Source: Eubacteriales bacterium (lineage in GTDB: Bacteria > Bacillota > Clostridia > Lachnospirales > Lachnospiraceae). Taken from it: a stretch of 64,000 bases of DNA. The stretch's first letter is position 1, and each line of letters starts with the position of its first letter. Both the position numbers and the translations under genes were made by a program. The DNA lies in assembly GCA_030533405.1 (NCBI GenBank), contig JAUNJF010000009.1:1-64000 (forward strand), read 5' to 3'. Positions 18,155 through 27,227 of this stretch are shown here, one piece after another. Below the pieces are notes generated by a model that saw nothing but the letters and a program-made list of their open reading frames with translations, was not told the DNA's origin and made no database searches.

Positions 18155-18664
18155 GTGAACCAACTACAGGAAGACATGGATATTCTTTACCGTCGCTACT
18201 ACAAAGATGTGTTACAGTACTGTTTATCCATGAACGGTAATAATATCGCTTTGGCAGAGGACATTACACAAAACACTTTTTTCAAGGCAATTGTCAAAGC
18301 AAATTCCTTTCGTGGAGATTGTCAAGTTCGTACCTGGTTATTTCGCATTGCAAGAAATGACTATATCAGTTTTTTACGAAAGGATAAACACATCAACAGA
18401 AGCGAAGCCATGCAATATGCATTAGAACAAGTAGAGGATTTTGATGCTGCTCCTCATGTTAAAGTGGAAAACAAAGAAAGCCTGAATGAAATTCTTCAGG
18501 CACTAAACACTTTGGAAGAACCCTATGGAGAAGTCTTTCGTTTGAAAACAATCCTCAACAAGGATTACAAAGAAATTGCAGATTTATATGGCAAAACACA
18601 AAGTTGGGCAAGAGTAACCTATTACCGTGCAAAACAAAAAATCATCGAACGAATATCTGATTAG
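18155..18664 (+). CDS. ECF RNA polymerase sigma factor
   Basis: The 169-residue protein contains region 2 (YRRYYKDVLQYCL through AEDITQNTFFKAI and VRTWLFRIARNDYISFLRK) and region 4 (EPYGEVFRLKTILNKDYKEI). This is the standard group 4 sigma layout. I prefer GTG 18155, which lies 8 nt after AGGAGG, over ATG 18119, which would place that ribosome site inside the gene. It is followed 15 nt later by a zinc-finger anti-sigma gene and preceded by an ECF-type promoter. Confidence 0.9.
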   Translation: MNQLQEDMDILYRRYYKDVLQYCLSMNGNNIALAEDITQNTFFKAIVKANSFRGDCQVRTWLFRIARNDYISFLRKDKHINRSEAMQYALEQVEDFDAAPHVKVENKESLNEILQALNTLEEPYGEVFRLKTILNKDYKEIADLYGKTQSWARVTYYRAKQKIIERISD

Positions 18665-18679
18665 AAAAGGAGATTTGCT

Positions 18680-19351
18680 ATGAGTAAAATAACTTGTGAT
18701 ATGATAAATGACTTGATTCCTTTGTACATGGATAATGTCCTATCCGATGACAGTAAGGAAGCAGTACGCGAACATGTTAGCAGCTGCCCAAAATGTCAAA
18801 AAACGATAGCAACCATGAGAAAAGACGTAGAATCATTAGACGCTCTCATCGATTCTGACAATCAGCTATTTCAAAAAATCAATAAACGCTTTAATAAAAA
18901 GTTTATCGTAAAAACCATTGTATTTATTGCTATTTTTATGGTTGTCTGGTTTGCCGGAAGCATTTTTGTTGCATCATATACTGCTCCAATTTGGCCAAAG
19001 GCTGACGAAGAAGCAATCAAACAATTCATGGAAGTTACCTCTATAGACGGAACTTTATATTTACATCACACAGATTTATTTGGTCGCGGTGACATTATGA
19101 TGATTGACAATACCAATGAGGGTGTCCTGAATTTTTACCTTGGAGAACATGGAATCCAGAGTCTTGGAATTTTAAAAAGCTGGCATGAAAGAGATCGTTA
19201 TCAGGCATTAATACCTGCAACCAACCCAGACAAAATCACATGTGTGAACTATTGTAAGCCTGACGGAACAGTCATTGCCAACCTGTGGAACGAAGGCGAC
19301 GAGCTTCCTGAAGCAACCATGTCTCTAACACCAATCCAGCCAGAACGATAA
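18680..19351 (+). CDS. Zinc-finger (RsiW-type) anti-sigma factor
   Basis: The 223-residue protein opens with a zf-HC2 domain: CDMINDLIPLYMDNVLSDDS then HVSSCPKC, giving the H-x3-C-x2-C zinc set that binds ECF sigma factors. One membrane helix (IVFIAIFMVVWFAGSIFVAS, about 76-95) leads to an outer domain of about 125 residues. In RsiW-type proteins regulated proteolysis of this anchor frees the sigma factor. The ribosome site is AAAAGGAG. Confidence 0.88.
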   Translation: MSKITCDMINDLIPLYMDNVLSDDSKEAVREHVSSCPKCQKTIATMRKDVESLDALIDSDNQLFQKINKRFNKKFIVKTIVFIAIFMVVWFAGSIFVASYTAPIWPKADEEAIKQFMEVTSIDGTLYLHHTDLFGRGDIMMIDNTNEGVLNFYLGEHGIQSLGILKSWHERDRYQALIPATNPDKITCVNYCKPDGTVIANLWNEGDELPEATMSLTPIQPER

Positions 19352-19394
19352 ATTTGAGAGCTATAGGAAATCTGTAGAATTTCCTAATCAAGTA

Positions 19395-19440
19395 AAAAAC
19401 AGGCGAACATTGGAATTACCCAAATGTTCGCCTGTTTTCA
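19395..19440. terminator. Bidirectional intrinsic terminator
   Basis: AACAGGCGAACATT and AATGTTCGCCTGTT form a long near-perfect stem with T-rich flank, between the anti-sigma gene and the convergent phosphoglucomutase gene. Confidence 0.88.
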
Positions 19441-19454
19441 TGTCTATCAACTCA

Positions 19455-21188
19455 TTAAATACGATCAATCATCGCAAGTACTTCTTCACCAAGCTCCTTT
19501 GAAAGCTTATTTGCATCCTCTAATGAAGTACCCTTTACACCATAGTAGAACTTCACCTTTGGCTCTGTTCCTGATGGTCTTACACATAACCAAGCACTAT
19601 CGCTTAAGTCGTAGTAAAGTACATTTGAATTCGGAAGACCTGTTGGTGTCACCTCACCTGTTGCCATATTCTTAATGGTATCTTCCTTATAATCTCTAGC
19701 AGAAAGCACATCATACTTACCAATCTTTGTTGGTGTTGTTGCTCTAAGATTTGTCATAATTGATTGAATCTTCTCAAGTCCTTCAATACCCTGGAATCCG
19801 ATTGACTGAACTGCATCAATACAATAACCATATTTGTCATACATATCAACCATTGCATCCCACAATGTCTTACCCTGACTCTTATAGTATGCAGCAGCCT
19901 CACAAAGTGCCATTGTAGCAACAATTGCATCTTTATCTCTTGCATGTGTTCCAATCAAGCAACCATAACTCTCTTCAAATCCAAAGAGATAATGACCCTT
20001 GCCTGTTGTCTCAAATCCAAGAATTTGCTGTCCGATAAACTTAAATCCTGTAAGTACTTCAATCAAACGAATATCGTATGCCTTTGCAATCTCATCTGCA
20101 AGGTTAGAAGTAACGATTGTCTTAATCAATGCACCATCTTCTGGAAGGGAACCATTGATTGCCTTCATCTGACTAATCTCATAATCTGCAAGTAAGCATC
20201 CTGACATATTACCAGTTAATGTAATATACTCTCCGCTCTTTGTATCCTTAACATAAACACCAAGTCTGTCTGCATCTGGATCTGTTGCAAGTACTAAATC
20301 TGCATCCTTTTCCTTCGCAAGCTTCAATGCAAGCTCAAATGCTTCAGCTGACTCTGGATTTGGATAGCTCACTGTTGGGAACTCACCATCAGGTAATTCC
20401 TGCTCTGGTACAACATATACATTCTCAAATCCAATCTCCTTCAATACACGTCTTGCTGGAATATTACCAGTTCCGTGAAGTGGAGAATATACAATCTTAA
20501 GATCCTTTGCATACTGATCAATGCAATCCTGATGAAGCACTAACTTCTTCAACTCATTAATATATACATCATCTACCTCTGCACCTATTGTCACATAAAG
20601 ACCTGCCTTGATTGCCTCATCCTTATCCATTGTCTTACAAGTAGATAAATCAGAAATTGCCTTAACCTCAGCCATAATTCCACTGTCGTGAGGTGGTGTT
20701 ATCTGTGCACCGTCCTCCCAGTATACTTTGTATCCATTATACTCTGGTGGATTGTGGCTCGCTGTTACATTGATACCAGCAATACATCCTAAATGACGAA
20801 CAGCAAATGACAACTCTGGTGTTGGACGAAGGGACTCAAAACGATATGCCTTGATTCCATTTGCCGCCAAACAAAGTGCAGCCTCATCTGCGAACTCTGG
20901 TGACATTCTTCTTGAATCATACGCAATTGCAACACCTTTATTTTCCCCACCCTGCTTCTTTATGTAATTTGCAAGTCCTTGTGTTGCACGACGAACAACA
21001 TAAATGTTCATACGATTGATACCTGCTCCGATAATACCACGAAGTCCAGCTGTACCAAACTCTAAATCTGCATAAAATCTTTCTTTAATCTCTTTCTCAT
21101 CATCTGCAATTGCAGCTAATTCTTTCTTTGTGTCCTCATCAAAATAAGGGTTGCTCACCCATTCCTCATAAATTTTCTTGTAATCCAT
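19455..21188 (-). CDS. pgcA: Phosphoglucomutase/phosphomannomutase
   Basis: The 577-residue alpha-D-phosphohexomutase interconverts glucose 1- and 6-phosphate (possibly mannose phosphates). It has the phosphoserine loop TASHNPPEYNGYK, the metal loop ATDPDADRLGV, the sugar loop FGFEESYGCL and the phosphate-binding RPSGTEPK. Length and order fit the PgcA branch of Firmicutes. The gene supplies activated glucose for cell-envelope polymers or glycogen. It is downstream of the PEGA lipoprotein gene by 17 nt. Confidence 0.92.
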   Translation of the reverse strand: MDYKKIYEEWVSNPYFDEDTKKELAAIADDEKEIKERFYADLEFGTAGLRGIIGAGINRMNIYVVRRATQGLANYIKKQGGENKGVAIAYDSRRMSPEFADEAALCLAANGIKAYRFESLRPTPELSFAVRHLGCIAGINVTASHNPPEYNGYKVYWEDGAQITPPHDSGIMAEVKAISDLSTCKTMDKDEAIKAGLYVTIGAEVDDVYINELKKLVLHQDCIDQYAKDLKIVYSPLHGTGNIPARRVLKEIGFENVYVVPEQELPDGEFPTVSYPNPESAEAFELALKLAKEKDADLVLATDPDADRLGVYVKDTKSGEYITLTGNMSGCLLADYEISQMKAINGSLPEDGALIKTIVTSNLADEIAKAYDIRLIEVLTGFKFIGQQILGFETTGKGHYLFGFEESYGCLIGTHARDKDAIVATMALCEAAAYYKSQGKTLWDAMVDMYDKYGYCIDAVQSIGFQGIEGLEKIQSIMTNLRATTPTKIGKYDVLSARDYKEDTIKNMATGEVTPTGLPNSNVLYYDLSDSAWLCVRPSGTEPKVKFYYGVKGTSLEDANKLSKELGEEVLAMIDRI

Positions 21189-21205
21189 ACGCTTCTCCTT
21201 TCCAA

Positions 21206-22588
21206 TTATTCAATCAAGCTTGAAATTGCTGTCAACGGATTATAAACTAACGTTTTATCCTTCCCATCATCGACAAAAACCTCGGTATAACTCTTTGATA
21301 AATAGCCTGATTGATTTAATGTAATTATATGACTTCCCGTTACTTTTGTAAAGGAAATTGGGGCAATTCCAACATATTCTCCATCCAAATATACACTAGC
21401 TCCAGCAGGGCTTGAAATAATTACTTTATTGGATGTTTTATCACCACTTACTGTGTCCTTTGATGTCGTATTTCGTTCTTCTGTCGTTTCTCTTTCATGA
21501 TTTTCTTTTGATGTATTTTTCTCCGTTGTCGACGTATTATTGCTTGTCTTTTTCTCCGTTGTTCCATCCTCCGGAGTCAATGTATATTCCTTAATCTTAT
21601 ATGCATAATTTACATTAAAATTCGCACTGTATCGTTGATATCCCTCCGCCTCGATTACAATGGCATGTTTTCCATAAACAATTTCAACGGTACCCTCTGT
21701 ATTCACCAATTTGCCATCAATATAGACCTTTGCACTAGATGGTGTTACCTTAAACATGATAAATCCCATCTGCTTTGGCTCAATTGCAATATCCGCCAAA
21801 GAAATGGTCACCTCCTGATTGCGAGGAATCCAGATTTTTTTGGTACCAACATCATCACCTTTTACAATCCGAAGTGTATACTCTCCTTCACGCACGGTTA
21901 ACAGCATGTCCTCTGTCACTGGTTCCATCACATCATTTCCAATTTCGACAAAGCCACCTAAATAACTTGCATAATCCTCTAATTTCACATATCCATGTCC
22001 AAGTTCAACATTTACAGAACAAACTACATCATTATAAATCCAAACCGAAAGCTGGTCCTTTGGATCAATATCACTCATCGCCATAATGCGGCTATCCGAA
22101 ATAGCAACCACGCCGTTGCTCATCTGATACGCTTCTCCATTAAACTTCATAACATTATCTGAAATATTTACTGTCGCACCAGTAACATGTTCCAATCGCT
22201 GCACCTTATCATTTCCACAAATATAAAGGGAAATCAGCTTGTCCGCATTATCATCATACACAACATCCGCCACAGTTCCTAATTCCATCTGTTTCATGGA
22301 ATAAACGTCTCCATATGCATCCCGCACATCTGCACCACCATTGTATGCCAACACAATCTCTGTGGAGCGGTCTGTCAAACGCAATGTAATCTTGCCATTT
22401 ACCTCGTCCACATTGCTGACAATTGCCAGAACAGATACCCGTTCTACAGGATCCGGGCTGTCATCATATACCGGAATCGTAACCTCTTTTCCACAACCAG
22501 AAAGCAGGAACAAGGCGGAACATACCACCCAAAAAAGGAGTATGTTCCATCTATTCATTTTATTGGTTCTTTCTTCTGTATTCTTCAT
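21206..22588 (-). CDS. Lipoprotein with two C-terminal PEGA domains
   Basis: A membrane-like N-terminus (ILLFWVVCSALFLLSGC) carries a lipobox LSGC, so the mature protein of about 430 residues is probably lipid-anchored outside the cell. Residues about 270-330 and 395-455 are PEGA repeats (PSSAKVYIDGKLV...; PAGASVYLDGEYVG...), separated by a Thr/Glu/Lys-rich linker. PEGA domains are found on surface proteins and may bind cell wall. ATG 22588 has an AGGGAAG site; ATG 22558 would start closer to the signal. Confidence 0.85.
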   Translation of the reverse strand: MKNTEERTNKMNRWNILLFWVVCSALFLLSGCGKEVTIPVYDDSPDPVERVSVLAIVSNVDEVNGKITLRLTDRSTEIVLAYNGGADVRDAYGDVYSMKQMELGTVADVVYDDNADKLISLYICGNDKVQRLEHVTGATVNISDNVMKFNGEAYQMSNGVVAISDSRIMAMSDIDPKDQLSVWIYNDVVCSVNVELGHGYVKLEDYASYLGGFVEIGNDVMEPVTEDMLLTVREGEYTLRIVKGDDVGTKKIWIPRNQEVTISLADIAIEPKQMGFIMFKVTPSSAKVYIDGKLVNTEGTVEIVYGKHAIVIEAEGYQRYSANFNVNYAYKIKEYTLTPEDGTTEKKTSNNTSTTEKNTSKENHERETTEERNTTSKDTVSGDKTSNKVIISSPAGASVYLDGEYVGIAPISFTKVTGSHIITLNQSGYLSKSYTEVFVDDGKDKTLVYNPLTAISSLIE

Positions 22589-22629
22589 TTGCTTCCCTAC
22601 TTTTTCTTTCGAAGTAATTATTATACTTA

Positions 22630-23820
22630 TTATACTGAATCAGGACTGAAATGAAAAGCCCAATATTCCTGCAACATTTTCTGTTTTTCCTCCTCCTGAC
22701 ATATCACATTTTTCAATTTTTCCACATGTTTTGGCGATAAAAATGACTTATTGGTATTATAATATCCATTTGCAATTTTCCAGAATTTTTCAGGATAAGA
22801 AAACAGGATATATATGTATCGATAATCCTCTTCAGAAAGCGGAATATGCGCAGAATACGTTGCAAGTAATTCTGTTAATAACGCAACATCAAAATGATTT
22901 TTCTCCATTGCCTTTCTTGTAAACTGATACAAATCGTGGAGCTGATTGCCCTTTGAAAAACGCTCAAAATGTACAATAGCACCCTGTTCTTCGTGGAGAA
23001 TAATATTGTGCTGATTATATGCACCATGACATATTCCAAAATGTTCCTTCTCCACCTGACAGAATGAAACAGAACAAGTAGATTCCAACTGTTCTACACA
23101 ATATTTTCCCTGTTCATAATATTTTTTAAACTCTTTTAAAAAAAGCATTTCAAATGCATTTTTTCGCTTAACCTTCATCACATGCTTATAAATCTTCATC
23201 AGTTCCCGATTGTGTTTCACAAACAAATCTTCCACATGCATTTCTGGATTGTAATCCGACGATTTTACCGTCTGCTCCTCAATCGCATTTTCTCCTAACT
23301 CTAACATTTCCCGTAATATGTTTTCACGAATATCATAAATCCTAGCAATCCGTTCTAATTCTTCTCCATTTTCTACTGCATTTCGAATCTCCGCAAGCCT
23401 TTTCTTTTCCTGCGCAATCCGATTGTCCTTCCATGCCTGGTCAAACTTTTTTGCAACTTTTTTTCCACATTTATGAAACTGTGCCAGCAATGAAATACTT
23501 TGTTTCATATCCTCCCAATTGTACATATCGCATTCTTCCCCTTCAAAATGCTTCTTCAGCACAAACGGCTGTCGATACCGGTCACATGTAAATAAAATGC
23601 CATCACGATTTGGGAGAATTACATCGACATTGCAAAATCCATTTTCTACCAATAGTTGCTTAAGCACATACTCCTGTTCTAATCGTATCATATTACCTCG
23701 AAACGGCTCTAAAATCCGAACCCCTTCCGAAGTTGACAAAATGGTTGCCCCTCTTCCTTTTCTTGTCCCTAACACCTCCATATCATACATTTCAAATACT
23801 TCTGCGAGTTTTTCCGACAT
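22630..23820 (-). CDS. CotS-like spore coat/aminoglycoside-phosphotransferase-fold protein
   Basis: The 396-residue protein looks like the CotS family, which has a kinase-like fold related to aminoglycoside phosphotransferases and is found in spore formers. It shows the N-terminal lobe (GRGATILSTSEGVRILEPF) and the catalytic-loop equivalent ICHGAYNQHNIIL, where the usual aspartate after HG is replaced by alanine, so kinase activity is doubtful. No other spore gene adjoins it. ATG 23820 follows AGGGGA. Confidence 0.72.
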   Translation of the reverse strand: MSEKLAEVFEMYDMEVLGTRKGRGATILSTSEGVRILEPFRGNMIRLEQEYVLKQLLVENGFCNVDVILPNRDGILFTCDRYRQPFVLKKHFEGEECDMYNWEDMKQSISLLAQFHKCGKKVAKKFDQAWKDNRIAQEKKRLAEIRNAVENGEELERIARIYDIRENILREMLELGENAIEEQTVKSSDYNPEMHVEDLFVKHNRELMKIYKHVMKVKRKNAFEMLFLKEFKKYYEQGKYCVEQLESTCSVSFCQVEKEHFGICHGAYNQHNIILHEEQGAIVHFERFSKGNQLHDLYQFTRKAMEKNHFDVALLTELLATYSAHIPLSEEDYRYIYILFSYPEKFWKIANGYYNTNKSFLSPKHVEKLKNVICQEEEKQKMLQEYWAFHFSPDSV

Positions 23821-23960
23821 AAAAACATCCCCTTCATACATAAACTATCTTATTCCCGATAATCCATTGTATGAAGGGGATTCTCTTTGCATGACTAGAA
23901 TCCCGCTTATTGACAATAAAAGATGCAATTAGTAATATTACACTTAACATATATTTAACT

Positions 23961-24012
23961 TAGGTAATTGCGAAACTCAAATCTACATAATCGAGAGTTT
24001 CGCAATTACCTA
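23961..24012. repeat. Dispersed inverted-repeat element, copy C (minimal form)
   Basis: TAGGTAATTGCGAAACTC (23961-23978) and its perfect inverse GAGTTTCGCAATTACCTA (23995-24012) flank a 16-bp centre containing ATCTACAT. In reverse this matches the ATGTAGATT motif next to the left ends of copies A and B. It lies 28 bp before the start of the zinc-ribbon membrane protein gene. Confidence 0.8.
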
Positions 24013-24040
24013 ATCAAACTATAGATGAGGGGATTCACAA

Positions 24041-25297
24041 ATGATAATAAAATGTATGAATTGTGGCGGCGCATTGCGATTTGATGCCATCACCCAAAAA
24101 ATGGTTTGCGATTTCTGTATCAGTTCCTACGACCCAGAAACGGTCGGTTACGATATATCAAATGAAATTGCTGCAACCGAAGAACCTGCTAGTTATACAG
24201 ACGATTTCGACTCAGATGAAAATGATGATTTAACAGAAACGCTTACGACAAGCTATTCACCAGATATTAGCTACATTGAATACCAACTTTACAGTTGTTC
24301 TGCATGTGGCGCAGAGGTTTCTGTAAACGGAGTAGAAAGTGCCACCTTTTGCGTATACTGCGGACAGCCTACGATTCTTCCTGACCGTGTTGTAAGAGGA
24401 CGTGCACCAGAACGCATCATTCCTTTTTCTATTCCAAAGGAACGCGCCATCCAAAAAATTCACGACTATTTCAACACTGGTATATTTATTCCGAAAGACG
24501 TTGTGGATTGCAAACCAGATCATGTCCGCGGCATCTATATTCCTTATTGGCTTGTCGACATGACTTATGAACAACAATCAACCTTAAAATACAAGCTACA
24601 TAAAAACAAACAAACAGTAACGGAATATTCTTACCGTTGGGGAAAATGTGATTTCAAAAATATCACAGTGGATGCATCCAAACAGTTAGACAATGCAGCC
24701 GCGCACAAGCTGGACCCATACAATTTAAATGCATTAAAGCCTTTTGATATGTCTTATCTTTCTGGTTACTATGCAGATTGTGGGGATATTAATGATCAAG
24801 AAGTAGAAGAATTAGCAAATCTACGCGCAATGGTTTTAATGAAAGAAGATTTTAAAAAGAATGTTAGTGCCAGAACACATGGCGAAAACATTTCCGTCCT
24901 CGATACAAAATTCCGTTCAAATATCACTAAAAAAGAATATGTTATGCTCCCAGCCTGGTTTATGACATTCCAGTATAACCACGAGTCTTATACTTTTATG
25001 GTAAATGGGCAAACCGGTAAAGTAATTGGTGCTTCTCCATTTGACAAAAGAAATACCTTCCTGTTTGGAAGTATTATCTTTTTGTTCATTACAGTTATAT
25101 TCCTCGGTATTGCAAGAGCATTCGGTGAAGATAACGTCGGAATGACAGAATTATCTATGCTTATCGCTGTAGCCTGCGGAGGTGTCTGCTACTACGGACA
25201 AACGCTATATAAGAAATTGAAAAACCAGATTAAGCTATCTAAGTCAGACTCTATTATTAATTTTGTATCTAACAGACAAGGAGATGATCATTTATGA
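24041..25297 (+). CDS. Membrane protein with two N-terminal zinc ribbons
   Basis: The 418-residue protein starts with two zinc ribbons: CMNCGG...CDFC (residues 5-26) and CSACGAE...CVYCGQ (87-110). A soluble domain rich in aromatic residues follows, with IPFSIPKERAIQKIHDYFN and the later MLPAWFMTFQYN. Two or three membrane helices lie near the C-terminus (FLFGSIIFLFITVIFLGIAR and MLIAVACGGVCYYG). Similar Firmicutes proteins exist but have no proven role. It overlaps the next small gene by 4 nt (ATGA) and is bracketed by repeat copies C and D. Confidence 0.8.
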   Translation: MIIKCMNCGGALRFDAITQKMVCDFCISSYDPETVGYDISNEIAATEEPASYTDDFDSDENDDLTETLTTSYSPDISYIEYQLYSCSACGAEVSVNGVESATFCVYCGQPTILPDRVVRGRAPERIIPFSIPKERAIQKIHDYFNTGIFIPKDVVDCKPDHVRGIYIPYWLVDMTYEQQSTLKYKLHKNKQTVTEYSYRWGKCDFKNITVDASKQLDNAAAHKLDPYNLNALKPFDMSYLSGYYADCGDINDQEVEELANLRAMVLMKEDFKKNVSARTHGENISVLDTKFRSNITKKEYVMLPAWFMTFQYNHESYTFMVNGQTGKVIGASPFDKRNTFLFGSIIFLFITVIFLGIARAFGEDNVGMTELSMLIAVACGGVCYYGQTLYKKLKNQIKLSKSDSIINFVSNRQGDDHL

Positions 25298-25509
25298 TTT
25301 TAATGACATGCTGTTTTTTATTAGTTGCCAGCGCATTACTTACAATCGGAATTATGTTTATAATTCTAAATCGTTCTAATAATACAGGAGATAATGAGGG
25401 TAGTCTTACCAACTTCTCCAATCATCCAGTTAAATATATTTCTTCGGAAGATCATCTTGCATTTCCGATGCAGATGATTGATTTTCCGCCCAACAAAAAG
25501 AAATCATGA
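25294..25509 (+). CDS. Small single-span membrane protein
   Basis: The 71-residue protein has one N-terminal membrane helix (TCCFLLVASALLTIGIMFII) and a polar tail. The start overlaps the upstream stop by 4 nt with GGAG upstream, so the two are translationally coupled and the products may form a complex. I do not recognise a family. Confidence 0.65.
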   Translation: MILMTCCFLLVASALLTIGIMFIILNRSNNTGDNEGSLTNFSNHPVKYISSEDHLAFPMQMIDFPPNKKKS

Positions 25510-25510
25510 A

Positions 25511-25710
25511 TAATTGCGAAACATAATTTATGTTATTGAAAGTCGAACAAATTTAACAAACCAATAAGGACACACTTTCGTTTCTTTCGTACGCAACAGT
25601 ACTAAACTCGTGCAACGCACTCGTTAAGTGCTGGCGTACTCAAAGAGTCCTTTTATGGTTCTTGTTAAATCTGTTCAACTCAAATCAACAAATCGAATGT
25701 TTCACAATTA
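25511..25710. repeat. Dispersed inverted-repeat element, copy D (diverged long form)
   Basis: Ends TAATTGCGAAACAT (25511-25524) and ATGTTTCACAATTA (25697-25710) are inverted with one mismatch. Inner arms GAACAAATTTAACAA and TTGTTAAATCTGTTC also pair. The left arm TTATTGAAAGTCGAACAA aligns with the inverse of the right arms of copies A and B (TTGAAAG-TGTACA). It starts two bases after the stop of the small membrane protein gene. Confidence 0.7.
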
Positions 25711-25785
25711 TTTTATACGAACTATCAAAAGAAGGAGGCATATGACATTAAAATGTGATATGTCTCCTTTTTTATCATCAAATTA

Positions 25786-27153
25786 TTATGAGTTTAATCT
25801 TTCTTTCACCATCTCAAGTAAGGTGTCTTTCTCATTTAATTCAGGATTTTCCAACACCTGCTCTAATAAATAGCTCAACATTTCACCGAGCTCTTTTCCT
25901 GGTTGCATGCCATGTTCCATCAAATCCTTACCTGTAACGGCCAAATCCTTTAAGGATAAACACTGCTGTGCTTCCAAAATCTGCGCATAATATCCCTTTA
26001 GAATCTCCAGATTGGCTAGTTTTTCCTCGCGCAAATACATGCTCTGTGCTAAGGTATCCGCACGTTTAATATGCGCATATTCTGGAAATAAATCTGCGCC
26101 CATCTTGCTTAACGACTTTCGAAACGAACGTAAGCTCGGACATTCACCCATTCCGTAATCATGCCACAACACAAGTCGTTTTACCTTTGCAATAGTATCA
26201 TTGTCAAACTTTAGACGTCGTAAAATTTTTTCTGCCATCTCTACTCCCATTTGATTATGTCCGTAGAAATGATCTCCCTTTTCGTCACTTGTTTTTGTAC
26301 GTGGTTTTGCAATATCATGTAATAACGCAGCCCAACGAAGCTGTCTTGTCGCTGGGACCTCCTGCATAACTCGAATCGTATGTTCTCCAACCGAATACAT
26401 ATGATGCACATGATTTTGCTCTGTCTCCATCATCGCATCAAACTCTGGCAGCACAATCTTTGTAATTCCCATTTGATATGCATCTCTCATTTTTTCAGGA
26501 TGATTGGAACGTAACAGCTTATCCAGCTCGACCTGAATTCGCTCCGCACTAATATCCTTTAAAAACTGTGCCTGATTTCGAATCGCACTCTTTGTTTCCT
26601 CATCAATCACAAAATCAAGCTGTGCAGAAAATCGAACAGCTCTAAGAATTCGAAGTGCATCCTCATCAAATCTCTCAGTCGGCACACCAACACAACGAAT
26701 CACCTTTCGTTCCAAATCACCAATCCCATCAAAATGGTCAATCACACCCTCTGTATCATTATACGCCATTGCATTAATCGTAAAATCACGACGCTTCATA
26801 TCTTCAATCAAACTTGCTGTAAATGTTACCTCTGTCGGTCTTCTATGATCCTCATATTTTCCATCTACGCGATACGTTGTAACCTCATAGCCTTCCAAAT
26901 CTCCAGTCTCTTCATTTTTCATTACAACTGTTACCGTTCCATGCTGAATTCCAGTATCCACTGTTCTTCGAAATAACGCCTTCACTTCCTCTGGTTTTGC
27001 AGAAGTCGTAATATCCCAGTCATCTGGCTCTTTTCCTAAAATGGCATCTCTTACACATCCACCAACGATATAAGCCTCGTGTCCATTCTTATTTAATTTT
27101 TCAATGATTACTCTTGCCGCCTTGGGCATACAAATCACAATTTTATTCTCCAT
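25786..27153 (-). CDS. cca: CCA tRNA nucleotidyltransferase with HD domain
   Basis: The 455-residue protein has the class II nucleotidyltransferase head: AYIVGGCVRDAILGKEPDDW with the two catalytic aspartates (DDWD), RRDFTINAMAYN, and FDEDALRILRAVRF. An HD domain follows (LLHDIAKPRT and HDYGMGE). It adds or repairs the 3' CCA of tRNA; poly(A) polymerase activity cannot be excluded by eye. ATG 27153 is the natural start; the frame's first ATG at 27219 would add unrelated residues. Confidence 0.92.
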   Translation of the reverse strand: MENKIVICMPKAARVIIEKLNKNGHEAYIVGGCVRDAILGKEPDDWDITTSAKPEEVKALFRRTVDTGIQHGTVTVVMKNEETGDLEGYEVTTYRVDGKYEDHRRPTEVTFTASLIEDMKRRDFTINAMAYNDTEGVIDHFDGIGDLERKVIRCVGVPTERFDEDALRILRAVRFSAQLDFVIDEETKSAIRNQAQFLKDISAERIQVELDKLLRSNHPEKMRDAYQMGITKIVLPEFDAMMETEQNHVHHMYSVGEHTIRVMQEVPATRQLRWAALLHDIAKPRTKTSDEKGDHFYGHNQMGVEMAEKILRRLKFDNDTIAKVKRLVLWHDYGMGECPSLRSFRKSLSKMGADLFPEYAHIKRADTLAQSMYLREEKLANLEILKGYYAQILEAQQCLSLKDLAVTGKDLMEHGMQPGKELGEMLSYLLEQVLENPELNEKDTLLEMVKERLNS

Positions 27154-27227
27154 GATGTCATTCCATTTCTTTTTCTTATTACGCAAAGCGGACCAAACAG
27201 GGCATTGCAAAACTCGCAATCACCTAT

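Noticed and set aside
27209-27225. Sequence TTGCAAAACTC resembling one end of the dispersed repeat family
   Set aside because: No partner inverted end or subterminal arm is found nearby, so a fifth copy cannot be supported.
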